Counted from the first letter of the stretch, positions 50,324 through 59,382 are shown. The stretch: 64,000 bases of DNA from RBG-16-66-20 sp052386675 (GCA_052386675.1 JBQTJX010000003.1:1-64000), one strand, 5' to 3'. The notes: generated by a model from the sequence alone, not told the origin. Numbers and translations are program-made.

Positions 50324-53300
50324 TTAGTGAAAGTCCCTTGAGCGCAGGGCGAGGCTGCCGAACAGCGGCTCGAGCATCCGGCCATGGTCCCGCAGCCGCC
50401 GGGCCACCAGGTGAACCACGTCGCCTTCACGTTCGACCACGCCCTCCACCCCGAGCAGGCGAGCCCCCAGCAGTTCCCGGCGCTGGCGCTCTGCGAGATC
50501 GCGCCAGACGATGACGTTGACGCAGCCGGTCTCGTCCTCCAGTGTCACGAAGGTGACCCCGCTCGCGGTGTCCGGACGCTGCCGGCAGGTGACCAGCCCG
50601 GCGGCGAGCGCGCGGCGGCCGTGTGCGACCGCGCGCAGTGCCTCGGCGCTCGCCAGCCCCGCCGCCTCCAGTTGCGGCCGCAACAAGGCCAGGGGGTGGC
50701 GGCCCAGAGTGAGGCCGAGGCTATCGTAGTCGGCGGCGATCGCCTCGGCCTCGCCGGAGGGCGCGAGCGGCACAGCGGCGTCCTCGCGCGGCGCGGCCAT
50801 CGCCGGCCGACCCTCGCTTCCAGAGGCGAGCCAGTGCGCGTTGCGGCGGTGCCCCGCCAGCGGGTGCAGCGCATCGGCCGCTGCCAGGCAAGCCAGGTCC
50901 CTGCGGTCCAGGCCTGCGCGCCGCGCCAGTTCGTCCACGGTGGAAAACGGACGCGCCGAAACGACGCGGCGGCCGGCAACCTCGGCCAACCCGCCGACCA
51001 TGCGCAATCCGAGACGGACGGCAGGCGCCGCGGGCACTGCGCCCTGCTCCAGCGTGCAGTCCCAGTCGCTCAGGCAGGCGTCCACCCCGCGTACCTCGAC
51101 GCCGTGGCGGCGCGCGTCCTGCACCAGCTGCGAAGGCGAGTAAAAGCCCATCGGCTGGCTGTTGAGGAGCGCGGCGAGGAAAGCCGCCGGGTGGTGGCGC
51201 TTCAGCCACGCCGAGACGTAGACCAGCAGCGCGAAGCTCGCCGAATGCGATTCCGGGAAACCGTAGTCGCCGAAGCCGAGGATCTGGCGGTAGATCGCGT
51301 CGGCGAAGGCCGGCGCATAGCCATTCTGCGCCATGCCCTGCTTCAATCGGGCCTCGAATGGCTCCAGGCCGCCCTTCTTCTTCCACGCCGCCATGGAGCG
51401 GCGCAGCGCATCGGCCTCGCCGGGGGAGAATCCGGCCGCGACCATCGCCAGCTGCATCACCTGCTCCTGGAAGATGGGCACGCCCAGCGTCCTCGACAGC
51501 ACCGCCTCGACCGCCTTGCTCGGATAGATCACCGGTTCCAGCTTCTGCCGGCGGCGCAGGTAGGGATGCACCATGCCGCCCTGGATCGGGCCCGGGCGCA
51601 CGATCGCCACCTCGATCACCAGGTCGTAGAAATTCTCCGGTCGCAGGCGCGGCAACATGCTCATCTGCGCGCGCGACTCGATCTGGAACACGCCCACGGT
51701 ATCGGCCTCGCGGATCATGGCGTAGGTGTCCGGGTCCTCCGCGGGCACGCGGCGCATGTCCTCCAGGCCGATGAAATGCAGCGCCTTGCGGATCGCGGTC
51801 AGCATGCCCAGGGCCAGCACGTCCACCTTCAGCAGGCCGAGCGACTCCAGGTCGTCCTTGTCCCACTGGATCACCGTGCGATCGGCCATGACCGCGTTCT
51901 CCACCGGCACCAGCTCCGCCAGCGGTCCGCGCGAAATGACGAAGCCGCCGACGTGCTGCGACAGGTGGCGCGGGAAGCCGACCAGGTCCCCGGCGAGCGC
52001 GAGCAGGCGCTGCACCGCGGTGTCCTCCGGGTCGAGGCCCGCCTCGGCCAGGCGCGCGGGCAGAACCGCGCGCCCGTCCCACCACGACAGCGTCTTCGCC
52101 ACGCGCTCCAGCTGCGCGGGCTCGAAGCCGAGCGCCCGGCCCATGTCGCGCAAGGCGCTCCTGGGCCGGTAGCAGATCACCGTGGCCGCAAGTGCCGCGC
52201 GTTCGCGGCCGTATTTCCCGTACACGTACTGGATCACCTCCTCGCGCCGCTCGTGCTCGAAATCGACGTCAATGTCCGGCGGCTCGTTTCTTTCCTTTGA
52301 CACGAAGCGCTCGAACAGCATGCTCATGCGCGCCGGATCCACCTCGGTGATGCCCAGGCAATAGCAGACCGCGGAATTCGCCGCCGAGCCGCGGCCCTGG
52401 CACAGGATGCCGAGCGAACGCGCATGACGTACCACGTCGTGCACAGTGAGGAAGAAGGGCTCGTAGCCAAGCTCCGCGATGAGCGCCAGCTCGTGCCCGA
52501 CGAGGTCCCGCACCGGTGCCGGCGCGCCGCCGGGGAAACGCCAGGCGAGACCTTCCTGCGCCAGCTTGCCCAGCCAGCTCGCGGGCGTCTCGCCCGCGGG
52601 CACCAGTTCTTCGGGGTACTCGTAGCGCAGCGCATCGAGCGAGAAGGCGCAGCGCGCCGCGACCGCCAGCGTTTCCGCAAGCAGTTCCGCCGGGTAGATC
52701 TGCGCCAGCCGGGCGCGCAGCCGCAGGTGCCGCTCGCCATTCGGGAACAGCGCGTGGCCGCAGTCCTGCACCGGCTTGCCCACGCGCACCGCGGTGAGCG
52801 CGTCCTGCAGCCGGCGGCGCGAACGTGCATGCATGTGCACGTCGCCCGCGGCCACGAGCGGCAGCCCGCTCGCGCGCGACAACTCCCGCAACCGCGCCAG
52901 CTCCACGCGGTCATCCGACCCCGCATGCAGTTCCGCCGCAATCCACGCCCGCCCCCGGAAATCATTGATGAAATCAGGGACAGACCACGTTTTTCCGTCG
53001 GAGAAATCGTGGTCTGTCCCTGTTTCTTTCCCTGCTTCCGGGAGCCAGAGGGCGAGCAGGCCGCTCCAGGCGACGCGCGCCACGTCTTCCCGCGCAAGCG
53101 CGTAGGCGCCCTTCTTCGCGCGCCGGCGGCCGGTGGTGATGAGACCGCAAAGCGCGCCGTAGGCTCGGCGATCGGGCGCGAGCAGCACCAGCCTGTCGCC
53201 CTCCTGCAGCCGGAACTCCGCGCCGATGAGCAGCTTCAGGCCGTGCTGCTTCGCCGCGACGTGCGCGCGCACGATGCCGGCGAGGGAACACTCGTCGGTG

Positions 53301-53425
53301 AGCGCCAGCGCTGCATAGCCCAGCGCGGCGGCGCGCGCCGCCAGTTCCTCCGGCTGCGACGCCCCGCGCAGGAACGAGAAGTTCGACAGGCAGTGCAGCT
53401 CGGCATAGTCAGGCAAAGATGCCAT
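50324..53425 (-). CDS. dnaE2: Error-prone DNA polymerase DnaE2 (ImuC)
   Basis: A 1033 aa C-family polymerase of the SOS mutasome: PHP domain at the N-terminus (YAELHCLSNFSFLRGASQPEEL), palm with PPDIDVDF near residues 381-387, FGDYGFPESHSASFALLVYVSAW, and a C-terminal OB fold (TASGVTFVTLEDETGCVNVIVW). The ATG overlaps imuB by 17 bp. Residues 134-152, in a PHP-domain loop, are encoded by copy B of the 56-bp palindromic repeat, read as GTDHDFSDGKTWSVPDF; the frame stays open. It works with ImuB and ImuA in translesion synthesis. Confidence 0.95.
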   Translation of the reverse strand: MASLPDYAELHCLSNFSFLRGASQPEELAARAAALGYAALALTDECSLAGIVRAHVAAKQHGLKLLIGAEFRLQEGDRLVLLAPDRRAYGALCGLITTGRRRAKKGAYALAREDVARVAWSGLLALWLPEAGKETGTDHDFSDGKTWSVPDFINDFRGRAWIAAELHAGSDDRVELARLRELSRASGLPLVAAGDVHMHARSRRRLQDALTAVRVGKPVQDCGHALFPNGERHLRLRARLAQIYPAELLAETLAVAARCAFSLDALRYEYPEELVPAGETPASWLGKLAQEGLAWRFPGGAPAPVRDLVGHELALIAELGYEPFFLTVHDVVRHARSLGILCQGRGSAANSAVCYCLGITEVDPARMSMLFERFVSKERNEPPDIDVDFEHERREEVIQYVYGKYGRERAALAATVICYRPRSALRDMGRALGFEPAQLERVAKTLSWWDGRAVLPARLAEAGLDPEDTAVQRLLALAGDLVGFPRHLSQHVGGFVISRGPLAELVPVENAVMADRTVIQWDKDDLESLGLLKVDVLALGMLTAIRKALHFIGLEDMRRVPAEDPDTYAMIREADTVGVFQIESRAQMSMLPRLRPENFYDLVIEVAIVRPGPIQGGMVHPYLRRRQKLEPVIYPSKAVEAVLSRTLGVPIFQEQVMQLAMVAAGFSPGEADALRRSMAAWKKKGGLEPFEARLKQGMAQNGYAPAFADAIYRQILGFGDYGFPESHSASFALLVYVSAWLKRHHPAAFLAALLNSQPMGFYSPSQLVQDARRHGVEVRGVDACLSDWDCTLEQGAVPAAPAVRLGLRMVGGLAEVAGRRVVSARPFSTVDELARRAGLDRRDLACLAAADALHPLAGHRRNAHWLASGSEGRPAMAAPREDAAVPLAPSGEAEAIAADYDSLGLTLGRHPLALLRPQLEAAGLASAEALRAVAHGRRALAAGLVTCRQRPDTASGVTFVTLEDETGCVNVIVWRDLAERQRRELLGARLLGVEGVVEREGDVVHLVARRLRDHGRMLEPLFGSLALRSRDFH
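52970..53025 (-). repeat. 56-bp palindromic repeat, copy B (inside dnaE2)
   Basis: Read on the minus strand it has the same ends as copy A (AAACAGGGACAGACCACG and CGTGGTCTGTCCCTGATTTC) separated by an 18-nt centre that differs from copy A. The 15-bp outer arms are perfectly complementary; the inner part has mismatches. It lies wholly inside the dnaE2 reading frame. Confidence 0.9.
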
Positions 53426-54638
53426 GCACCCGCCAGCCTTCCGCGTCCCGGTACACCCAGACGAGGGAACCCCGTGCCCGCGCGACGAAGTAATCGCGGC
53501 GCACCTCTCTCCCGTCCCACCATCCTGACTCGATCCGCTCAGGCCCGGCGAGCAACTCGAGGCCGCCTTCCTCGACCCCTTTCAGCGCGCGCGGCGGCTC
53601 GACCAGCCACAGCGGGCGCGCGCCGGGTCCCGGCGCCTCCCTTACCCCGCGCGTTCCGGCCTCGACCGGCTTCCAGGCGAACTCCGGGCGGTGCTCGGCG
53701 TGCAGTCCCAGGCCATGGACCGCACCACGGCCAAAGCGGGCCTGCAGGCGCTCGACCAGGCGCAGCCAGTCTTCTCCGCCGCCCTCCTCCCCGAACAAGC
53801 CACGGCTGTGCCCGTCGAGCGGCACAATGTCCGCCGCCGACAGCCGCACCGCCTCGGCCAACGCCACGAGTGGCCGGCGCTCCAGCCGCTCGCGCAGCAG
53901 GTGCGCGAAATGCCCCGCATCCCGCGCCGGCGCGGCCAGGCCGACCTCGACCGTGGTGGCCGATGCCTTCGCATGGAACAGCTCCAGGGTGAAGCGGCGC
54001 ACGCCGCTGTGGCGCGCCGCGAGGAAACCCTCCAGCCCGGTGAGCAGGCGCCGGGCCGCAAACAGCACGGCGGCCGCCTCGAACACCGGCACCGGCAGTT
54101 CCAGCCGCGCCTCGAAACGCGCCGGCGGAACGTAGAGCCGCCGCGGTTCCGGGATGCGTCCCAGCGCTTGGTCGAGTTCGTCCACCAGCGCCTGGCCGAA
54201 GCGCCGCGCCACGCCCTCACGCGGCAGCGCTAGCAGTCCGCCCAGGTCCCGGATGCCCAGCCCCTGCAGCAGCTTCAGCCGGTCTGCCGGAAGGCCGAGT
54301 ACCGCGACCGGCAACTGTTCAAGAGGTAATCCGCCGCCCGCCGCCCGCCAGAGCGCCGCGCGCGCGGTGTGTGCGAAGGCGAGCACGCCTTCGAAGCCCA
54401 GCTGAGCGAGGCCGGTGCGGATCCCGCGCGCGAGTTTCCCCGCGCCGCCGTACAGGCGCAGGCTGCCCGCGACCTCGGCTGTCAGGCCCCCGGGCGGCTC
54501 AAGCGACACCTTGGGGGTGTAGCGCCCCATCCAGGCCGCGATCGCTTCGAGCGCCTCGCGCCCGGCTTCAGGCGGCGCATGCCCGCGTGCGAGCGCCTGC
54601 GACTCGATCCCAGGCAGGTGCAGGGCTACCCACAGCAT
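53409..54638 (-). CDS. imuB: ImuB, inactive Y-family polymerase of the mutasome
   Basis: A 409 aa DinB-superfamily protein. The N-terminus MLWVALHLPGIESQAL lacks the first catalytic acidic residue (family DxD-type pocket), as in other ImuB proteins. HhH-like LKLLQGLGIRDLGGLLALP and a little-finger region follow. In other bacteria ImuB binds the beta clamp and bridges ImuA and DnaE2. GGAAGG ribosome site; it starts 71 bp inside imuA and ends inside dnaE2, so the three are translationally linked. Confidence 0.93.
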   Translation of the reverse strand: MLWVALHLPGIESQALARGHAPPEAGREALEAIAAWMGRYTPKVSLEPPGGLTAEVAGSLRLYGGAGKLARGIRTGLAQLGFEGVLAFAHTARAALWRAAGGGLPLEQLPVAVLGLPADRLKLLQGLGIRDLGGLLALPREGVARRFGQALVDELDQALGRIPEPRRLYVPPARFEARLELPVPVFEAAAVLFAARRLLTGLEGFLAARHSGVRRFTLELFHAKASATTVEVGLAAPARDAGHFAHLLRERLERRPLVALAEAVRLSAADIVPLDGHSRGLFGEEGGGEDWLRLVERLQARFGRGAVHGLGLHAEHRPEFAWKPVEAGTRGVREAPGPGARPLWLVEPPRALKGVEEGGLELLAGPERIESGWWDGREVRRDYFVARARGSLVWVYRDAEGWRVHGIFA

Positions 54639-55266
54639 GGATCGGCCTTCCGATGTGGAAATGCAGCGGTGCGCGCGCAGGCGCGCCACGGCGCTTGAGG
54701 ACATGGACGAGGACCTGCCCCCCGGCTGGTTCCAGGGCGAGGCGCAGGCGCGCCGGCGAGGCTTCCTCCGCCGCGGCCAGCGGACGAAACAGCACGACGA
54801 ACGCCGGCCCGCCCTCGGCGGCCACCGCCAGCCGGCGCAGTTCCGGATAGCCCGGGCGCTGCGGCCAGGCCAGCAGAGCGTGGAAGGCGCGCGAGCGCAA
54901 CGCCTGCTCGGCGGCCCACAGCGCATCGCGCCGCCCCGGCGCGCGCACCACGGTGAGGTACTCCAGCGCCACGCCCGCCGCAGCGAGCGCCGGGGCGTAA
55001 GGCAGATGCGGCGGCGCCAGCCAGGCCACACGCTGACCAGCGGCGGTCAGCCGGGCGAGCGCTGGCAGCACCAGCTGCAGCTCACCGATGCCCTCGGTTC
55101 CGGATAGAACCTCGCTCAGCGCCCCGGTGGGCCAGCCGCCGCCGGGCAACTCGCAATCGAGAGACGGGAGACCGGTGGCGATGGCAGGCGCGCCCGCGGT
55201 CGGTGCGGCGCCACGCCAGAGGTCCTGTCGCCGGAGAAGGGGTACGAGGGAATCGAGGGGCATCAT
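54568..55266 (-). CDS. imuA: ImuA (RecA/SulA-like) mutasome protein
   Basis: A 232 aa RecA-fold-like protein. LDCELPGGGWPTGALSEVLSG, the ELQLVLPALARLTAAGQRVAWLAPP stretch and ALEYLTVVRAPGRRDALWAAEQALRS are typical. It needs no intact Walker A; the GTEGIGELQL region replaces it. ATGs at 55266 and 55263 are both possible. No ribosome site: the predicted transcription start is within 2 nt of the ATG. First gene of the SOS-controlled imuA-imuB-dnaE2 operon. Confidence 0.9.
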   Translation of the reverse strand: MMPLDSLVPLLRRQDLWRGAAPTAGAPAIATGLPSLDCELPGGGWPTGALSEVLSGTEGIGELQLVLPALARLTAAGQRVAWLAPPHLPYAPALAAAGVALEYLTVVRAPGRRDALWAAEQALRSRAFHALLAWPQRPGYPELRRLAVAAEGGPAFVVLFRPLAAAEEASPARLRLALEPAGGQVLVHVLKRRGAPARAPLHFHIGRPIHAVGSPAPAWDRVAGARTRACAA

Positions 55267-55271
55267 GGATA

Positions 55272-55287
55272 CTGTATATAAACACAG
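55272..55287 (-). promoter_or_regulatory. Consensus LexA box of the imuA-imuB-dnaE2 operon
   Basis: CTGT-N8-ACAG matches the consensus fully (extended ACTGTATATAAACACAGT, 55271-55288). It covers the TATATA -10 (55275-55280); a -35 TTGCCC is at 55299-55304 on the minus strand with an 18-bp spacer. LexA bound here would block the promoter. Confidence 0.9.
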
Positions 55288-55322
55288 TCTCCGGGCCCGG
55301 GCAAGCCCCGCCCTCGCTTTTG

Positions 55323-56822
55323 CTACTTCTTCTTCAGCTGCTTGACCTGCGCCATGTAGGCGGAGAGGAAATCTCGCCCGAACACCTTGTTGAAGTCGTC
55401 GTTCGCGTCGCGCGCCAGCTTCTGCTGGTAGGTGGCGAACAGCCCCCACAGCTTGGCCTTGCGGTTCAGGCCCAGGCCGCCGGAGGACTTCTCCAGGTCC
55501 TCTTCCAGCTTCTTCGGATCGAAGCGCGCCACCGCTCCCAGGATCGCGGCGCGCATCCCGGCGATCAGGGCGGCTTCATGCGCGCGCATGTCGTCGAAGG
55601 CGTCGCTCACCGCCTGCACCGGGGTGAGGAAGCCGCCGGAGCGCTCCTTCGGATCGAACAGGAAATCGATCGCCTCCTGCGGGTCGGCCATCAGCTTGAG
55701 CGGGTTGTTGTCGCGCGAGGCGACCATGGTGCGGTCCTCGGCGCGGAATTCCTTCTTCGCCTCGGCGCGCGCCACCAGCAGCGCCATGACGCCGTCGATG
55801 GCGGCGCGCGTGATGGCGCCGCACTGGCGCAGATACTGCTCCGCCTCGGCGTCGCTGGCGAAACTGCGCGGCGGCAGCCCGGCGCCCTCGAGGAAGACCC
55901 GCAACGCCTCCTGCGCACCCGGCCCGGCTGCCCCGCCCTCGGGCTGCGGAAAGGTCGTCTCCGCAGGTCGAGTGCGCAGCAGCGTCTGCTCCAGGAACAC
56001 GCTGCGGTCCTCGTACGGCACTTCCGGTTCCGCGGGCGAAGGCTTCGGCAAGTCGTCGCCTTTGGCTGGTTCGTCAAAAAAGCCGTCTTCCGGCGGCGGC
56101 AGGTTGCGCAGCAGCGTCACTTCCTTGAACACGCTGTCCTCGACGGATTCCTCCGCGGGCCCGGATCCCTCTTTCCGTCCGTCCATGGACTTGCCCATGT
56201 AGGTCGGCTCTTCGAACATGTCCGCCGGCGGCGGCGCACCGGTATAGGTCGCCTCGGCAAACACGCTGTCGTCCGTCGCTGGCGCCTTGGGTGCCTGCTC
56301 GGGCATCGGTTGCGTCACGGCCGCCGGCTGCGATTCCGGCTCCGGCGCCGGTTCGGGATCAAGCAGTATGTCGGGCACCTCCGGCACCGGCTGGCCGATG
56401 AAGGTCGGCTCCGCGATCGGTGACCGGGTGATGAACGTCGGTTCCTCAAGCGGGGACCGGGTAATGAAGGTCGGCTCGGATGCGTCGGCGAGCGGCGGCG
56501 GCGGCGCTGGCGGCACCAGCTCGATTTCGTATTCGCCGATCTCGACCCGATCGCCGCCGCGCAACTGCACCCGGCTGCCCGGATCGTGCCGCTGTCCCGC
56601 GACGAACACCGGGTTGACCTTGGACACCACGTTCAGCCAGTACTCTCCGTCCTCGACGTTCAGCTCCGCGTGCACCCGCGATACCCACTTCTTGGGATCC
56701 TCGAGGTGCAGCAGGCACTCCGTGCCGCGGCCAATGGTGATGCGCGCATTGTCGAACGCGCGTTCGCGCAGCAGCGTCGGGCTGGCGCTGCCCTTCTGGT
56801 ACAGCTTCAGCGCGAGAGTCAT
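55323..56822 (-). CDS. tagH: T6SS FHA-domain protein TagH
   Basis: A 499 aa protein: N-terminal FHA domain with the phospho-Thr pocket residues Arg32, Ser48 and His51 (ITIGRG, WVSRVHAEL), a long acidic/proline-rich linker (residues ~105-300), and the C-terminal TagH domain (DNNPLKLMADPQEAIDFLF, MRAHEAALIAGMRAAILG, FNKVFGRDFLSAYMAQV). The linker has seven acidic-x-Thr-hydrophobic motifs: Thr118, 129, 140 (EPTFI), 192, 207, 236, 280; three are in a repeated SVFxExT unit. They look like sites for the neighbouring kinase. Last gene of the T6SS operon. Confidence 0.9.
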   Translation of the reverse strand: MTLALKLYQKGSASPTLLRERAFDNARITIGRGTECLLHLEDPKKWVSRVHAELNVEDGEYWLNVVSKVNPVFVAGQRHDPGSRVQLRGGDRVEIGEYEIELVPPAPPPPLADASEPTFITRSPLEEPTFITRSPIAEPTFIGQPVPEVPDILLDPEPAPEPESQPAAVTQPMPEQAPKAPATDDSVFAEATYTGAPPPADMFEEPTYMGKSMDGRKEGSGPAEESVEDSVFKEVTLLRNLPPPEDGFFDEPAKGDDLPKPSPAEPEVPYEDRSVFLEQTLLRTRPAETTFPQPEGGAAGPGAQEALRVFLEGAGLPPRSFASDAEAEQYLRQCGAITRAAIDGVMALLVARAEAKKEFRAEDRTMVASRDNNPLKLMADPQEAIDFLFDPKERSGGFLTPVQAVSDAFDDMRAHEAALIAGMRAAILGAVARFDPKKLEEDLEKSSGGLGLNRKAKLWGLFATYQQKLARDANDDFNKVFGRDFLSAYMAQVKQLKKK

Positions 56823-57427
56823 GATGCTGCCGCGACCTGGATGGGTTTGCCGGTAAGCATGGTGCAGTATTGCTCGATGTCCGGGAGCCCTTCAATCGTG
56901 AACTGCATCCCGGAAGCCACTTCGGAGGTCTCGCTGGACCAGGCGCTGCAGGGTTTCAACCGTGCTGCGGAGGGCGCAGCGCGGTCGATCCGGCAATCCG
57001 GGAGCGGGAGCGCGGCGATGGAATCGTCGAAGGCGCTGATCTCGATCGCCGGCGACAGCGCCTCGGTGCCGAGCATCTCCGCCATGGCGAACCAACTGCC
57101 CATCGCCGCCAGCGCTGCATCCGGGTCGAGCGATCCGGCCTCGAGGCCGCAGACCAGCGTGAGCGGGTAGTAGCGGCCAACCGAATCCACGCTCGGCACC
57201 ATGACGCCGCACCATGCGCGCGGCGAGAGCACGCCGGGGGCGAGGACGAAGCGCCAGGCCGGCGCCGACAGGAAGCTTTCCTGCCAGCGCTCGCGCAAGC
57301 GCTCGCGGCTGCCGGCGAGGACCGCGAGCAGCCATTGCTCCCAGGGCGCGGCGAATGCCGGCTCCACCCTGCGCGAAAGGAAATCCCCGCTCGAGGGCAG
57401 CTTGCCGGTCCAGCCGCAGCGAGCCAT
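56819..57427 (-). CDS. tagF: T6SS regulatory protein TagF
   Basis: A 202 aa protein of the TagF family: CGWTGKLPSSGDFLSRRV, FLSAPAWRFVLAPGVLSPRAWCGVMVPSVDSVGRYYPLT are diagnostic. TagF is a post-translational repressor of T6SS that binds Fha in systems studied. The start at 57427 lies 8 bp after the tssM stop. Stop overlaps tagH by ATGA. Confidence 0.9.
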   Translation of the reverse strand: MARCGWTGKLPSSGDFLSRRVEPAFAAPWEQWLLAVLAGSRERLRERWQESFLSAPAWRFVLAPGVLSPRAWCGVMVPSVDSVGRYYPLTLVCGLEAGSLDPDAALAAMGSWFAMAEMLGTEALSPAIEISAFDDSIAALPLPDCRIDRAAPSAARLKPCSAWSSETSEVASGMQFTIEGLPDIEQYCTMLTGKPIQVAAAS

Positions 57428-57435
57428 GGGCGCGT

Positions 57436-59382
57436 TCACGAGGCCTTCCCGGCCGCGAGCCGCGCGCGCGCATCGCGCACCAGCGCTTCGTTGTACGGAT
57501 GCGGGATGTCGGCGCGCGCTTCCTGCAGCCCGGCGTGGAGGTGGCTGCGCAACTCGGCGCGGCGCGCCTCGGGCACCTGCCACAGGTCGGACACTGCCGC
57601 GTCCAGCGCCGCGGCATCCGGTGCTTTCGGGTCATGGAGCGCAAGGTAGGCCTTGAGCGCGGCTTCCAGCGCCTCGCGGCCGCGCGCGGCACGCACCGCG
57701 TCCTCCAGGGTGACCGCGACGCGCGCCAGCAGGCCGTCGCGCAGCGCCGTCCGGTAGGCGCGTTGCGCCTGGGAACCCAGCTTCTCGCCCTGGTACAGGC
57801 CAAAGCGCAGGGTCGCGGGCACTGGCGATTCGCGCTCGACGTAGCCGCCGGGCAGGTCGCGCAGCGTGTTGAGCGCATCGAGCAGGCGCAGTTCCCCGTT
57901 GCCGGGCACGGCCTCGGCCAATTGCTGCTTCGCCTGTGCCGCCTTCCTGGCGCTCTCAGCGACGATGGCACGATTGCCCTGGAAGCTTACGGTCCAGGCC
58001 ACGGCGACCGCCACGGACAGCGCCACGAGCGCCACCTGGGCCACGGGTCGCCACGACCGGCGCCTGCCGTCGTCCTCGGCCAGCCCCTGCTCCGGGAAAA
58101 TGACTTCGCGCAGAAGGCGGTTGAGGAAAAAGCTCTTGCCGGTGCTTCCCGTCTGTTCAGCGGCCGCCCGCTCCAGGCCGAAGCTGCGCGCCAGCGCGCC
58201 GAGCACGCGGTCGATCGGATTGCCTTCCTGGGTGCCACTCGTGTAGTAGACCCCGCGCAACATGGTGGAGACGTGGTTCTGTTGCTGCGAGAAGGCGAGG
58301 CCGATGAATTCGCCCACCAGCGGCCCCAGGGCGTGGAACTGCTGCGGGAAACGGTAGATGGCCGCGCGGCGCTGCAGGTCGCGCTCATCCTGAAGGCGTT
58401 CGACGAGCACTGCGTTGAGGCGCTGCTCCAGTTCCCTGAACTCCGCGGCATAGCGTTGCGCCAGGGTATCGGCGACAGGCTCCGAACCGGACTGGAAGGT
58501 CGTGCCCCAGACGCGGGCACGGCCTGCGGCGTCGAGTTCGCCGAAAAACTCCATGAACCCGGCCAGCAGGTCGGACTTCGTCACCAGGACGTACACCGGG
58601 AAGCGCGATCCCAGCCGTGCGTACAGCTCCGCCAGCCGCATGCGCACGTGGCCGGCGTATCGGATGCGCTCCTTTTCGTTCCACAGCATCAGGTCGGAGA
58701 CGCTGACGGTGACGATGGCGCCATTGAGCGGGCGCTCCGGACGGAACTGCTTCAGCAGGCCGAGGAAACCGTACCAGGCCGCGGCATCCGCCTTGCGATC
58801 GCTCTCCTGCGTGGTGTAGCGGCCGGCCGTGTCGAGCAGCACGGCATCCTCGGTGAACCACCAGTCGCAGTTGCGAGTGCCGCCGACACCCTGGACCGAG
58901 GGCGCGCCCTGGTTACCATCGAGCGGGAAGCGCAGTCCGGAATTGACCAGCGCCGTGGTCTTTCCCGAGCCAGGCGCGCCGATGAACATGTACCAGGGCA
59001 ACTCATGCAGGCGCCGGCGCTCGCCTTCCGGCCCTGTGAAGCGTGCCTCGCGCAACACTTCCGAAGCCGCGACGAAACGCGCACGCAATGTTTCCAGTTC
59101 CGCCGTGGCGCGCGCCGCGGAATCGCCCTCGGCGCCCGCAACCGCGATTGCTTCCAGCATCCGGGCGGTTTCCAGACGCGCATTGTGAACGCGCCACGTC
59201 TCCCAGCCCAGCCAGGCCACTGCCGCAGCGGCGATCAGGCCGATGCGCTGCGCCGGCAGGTCGAGCGGCCGCCACTCGCCCAGGGCGATGGCATCCCCGG
59301 CGAACCAGACCACGGCCGCGAACGCGAGCCAGGCAGCGGCGCCGAGCGTCCAGCGATTGGCGAAGCGGCCGAGTCCTTTCAT
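57436..59382 (-). CDS. tssM: Short T6SS TssM (IcmF) lacking the C-terminal half
   Basis: A 648 aa inner-membrane protein. Two N-terminal TM helices, a cytoplasmic NTPase-like domain with Walker A GAPGSGKT (135-142) and DTAGRY, TM3 near residue 444 and the start of the periplasmic part. Full TssM is about 1100-1200 aa; this one stops at about the IcmF-related helical region, so the part that contacts TssJ is missing. The next gene starts 8 bp after the stop and no remnant is seen in other frames, so this is not a simple frameshift. Overlaps tssL by ATGA. Confidence 0.88.
   Translation of the reverse strand: MKGLGRFANRWTLGAAAWLAFAAVVWFAGDAIALGEWRPLDLPAQRIGLIAAAAVAWLGWETWRVHNARLETARMLEAIAVAGAEGDSAARATAELETLRARFVAASEVLREARFTGPEGERRRLHELPWYMFIGAPGSGKTTALVNSGLRFPLDGNQGAPSVQGVGGTRNCDWWFTEDAVLLDTAGRYTTQESDRKADAAAWYGFLGLLKQFRPERPLNGAIVTVSVSDLMLWNEKERIRYAGHVRMRLAELYARLGSRFPVYVLVTKSDLLAGFMEFFGELDAAGRARVWGTTFQSGSEPVADTLAQRYAAEFRELEQRLNAVLVERLQDERDLQRRAAIYRFPQQFHALGPLVGEFIGLAFSQQQNHVSTMLRGVYYTSGTQEGNPIDRVLGALARSFGLERAAAEQTGSTGKSFFLNRLLREVIFPEQGLAEDDGRRRSWRPVAQVALVALSVAVAVAWTVSFQGNRAIVAESARKAAQAKQQLAEAVPGNGELRLLDALNTLRDLPGGYVERESPVPATLRFGLYQGEKLGSQAQRAYRTALRDGLLARVAVTLEDAVRAARGREALEAALKAYLALHDPKAPDAAALDAAVSDLWQVPEARRAELRSHLHAGLQEARADIPHPYNEALVRDARARLAAGKAS

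Noticed and set aside
57436..59382. Frameshift as the cause of the short TssM
   Set aside because: The bases after the stop are directly occupied by tagF, and no continuation of TssM is seen in any frame.
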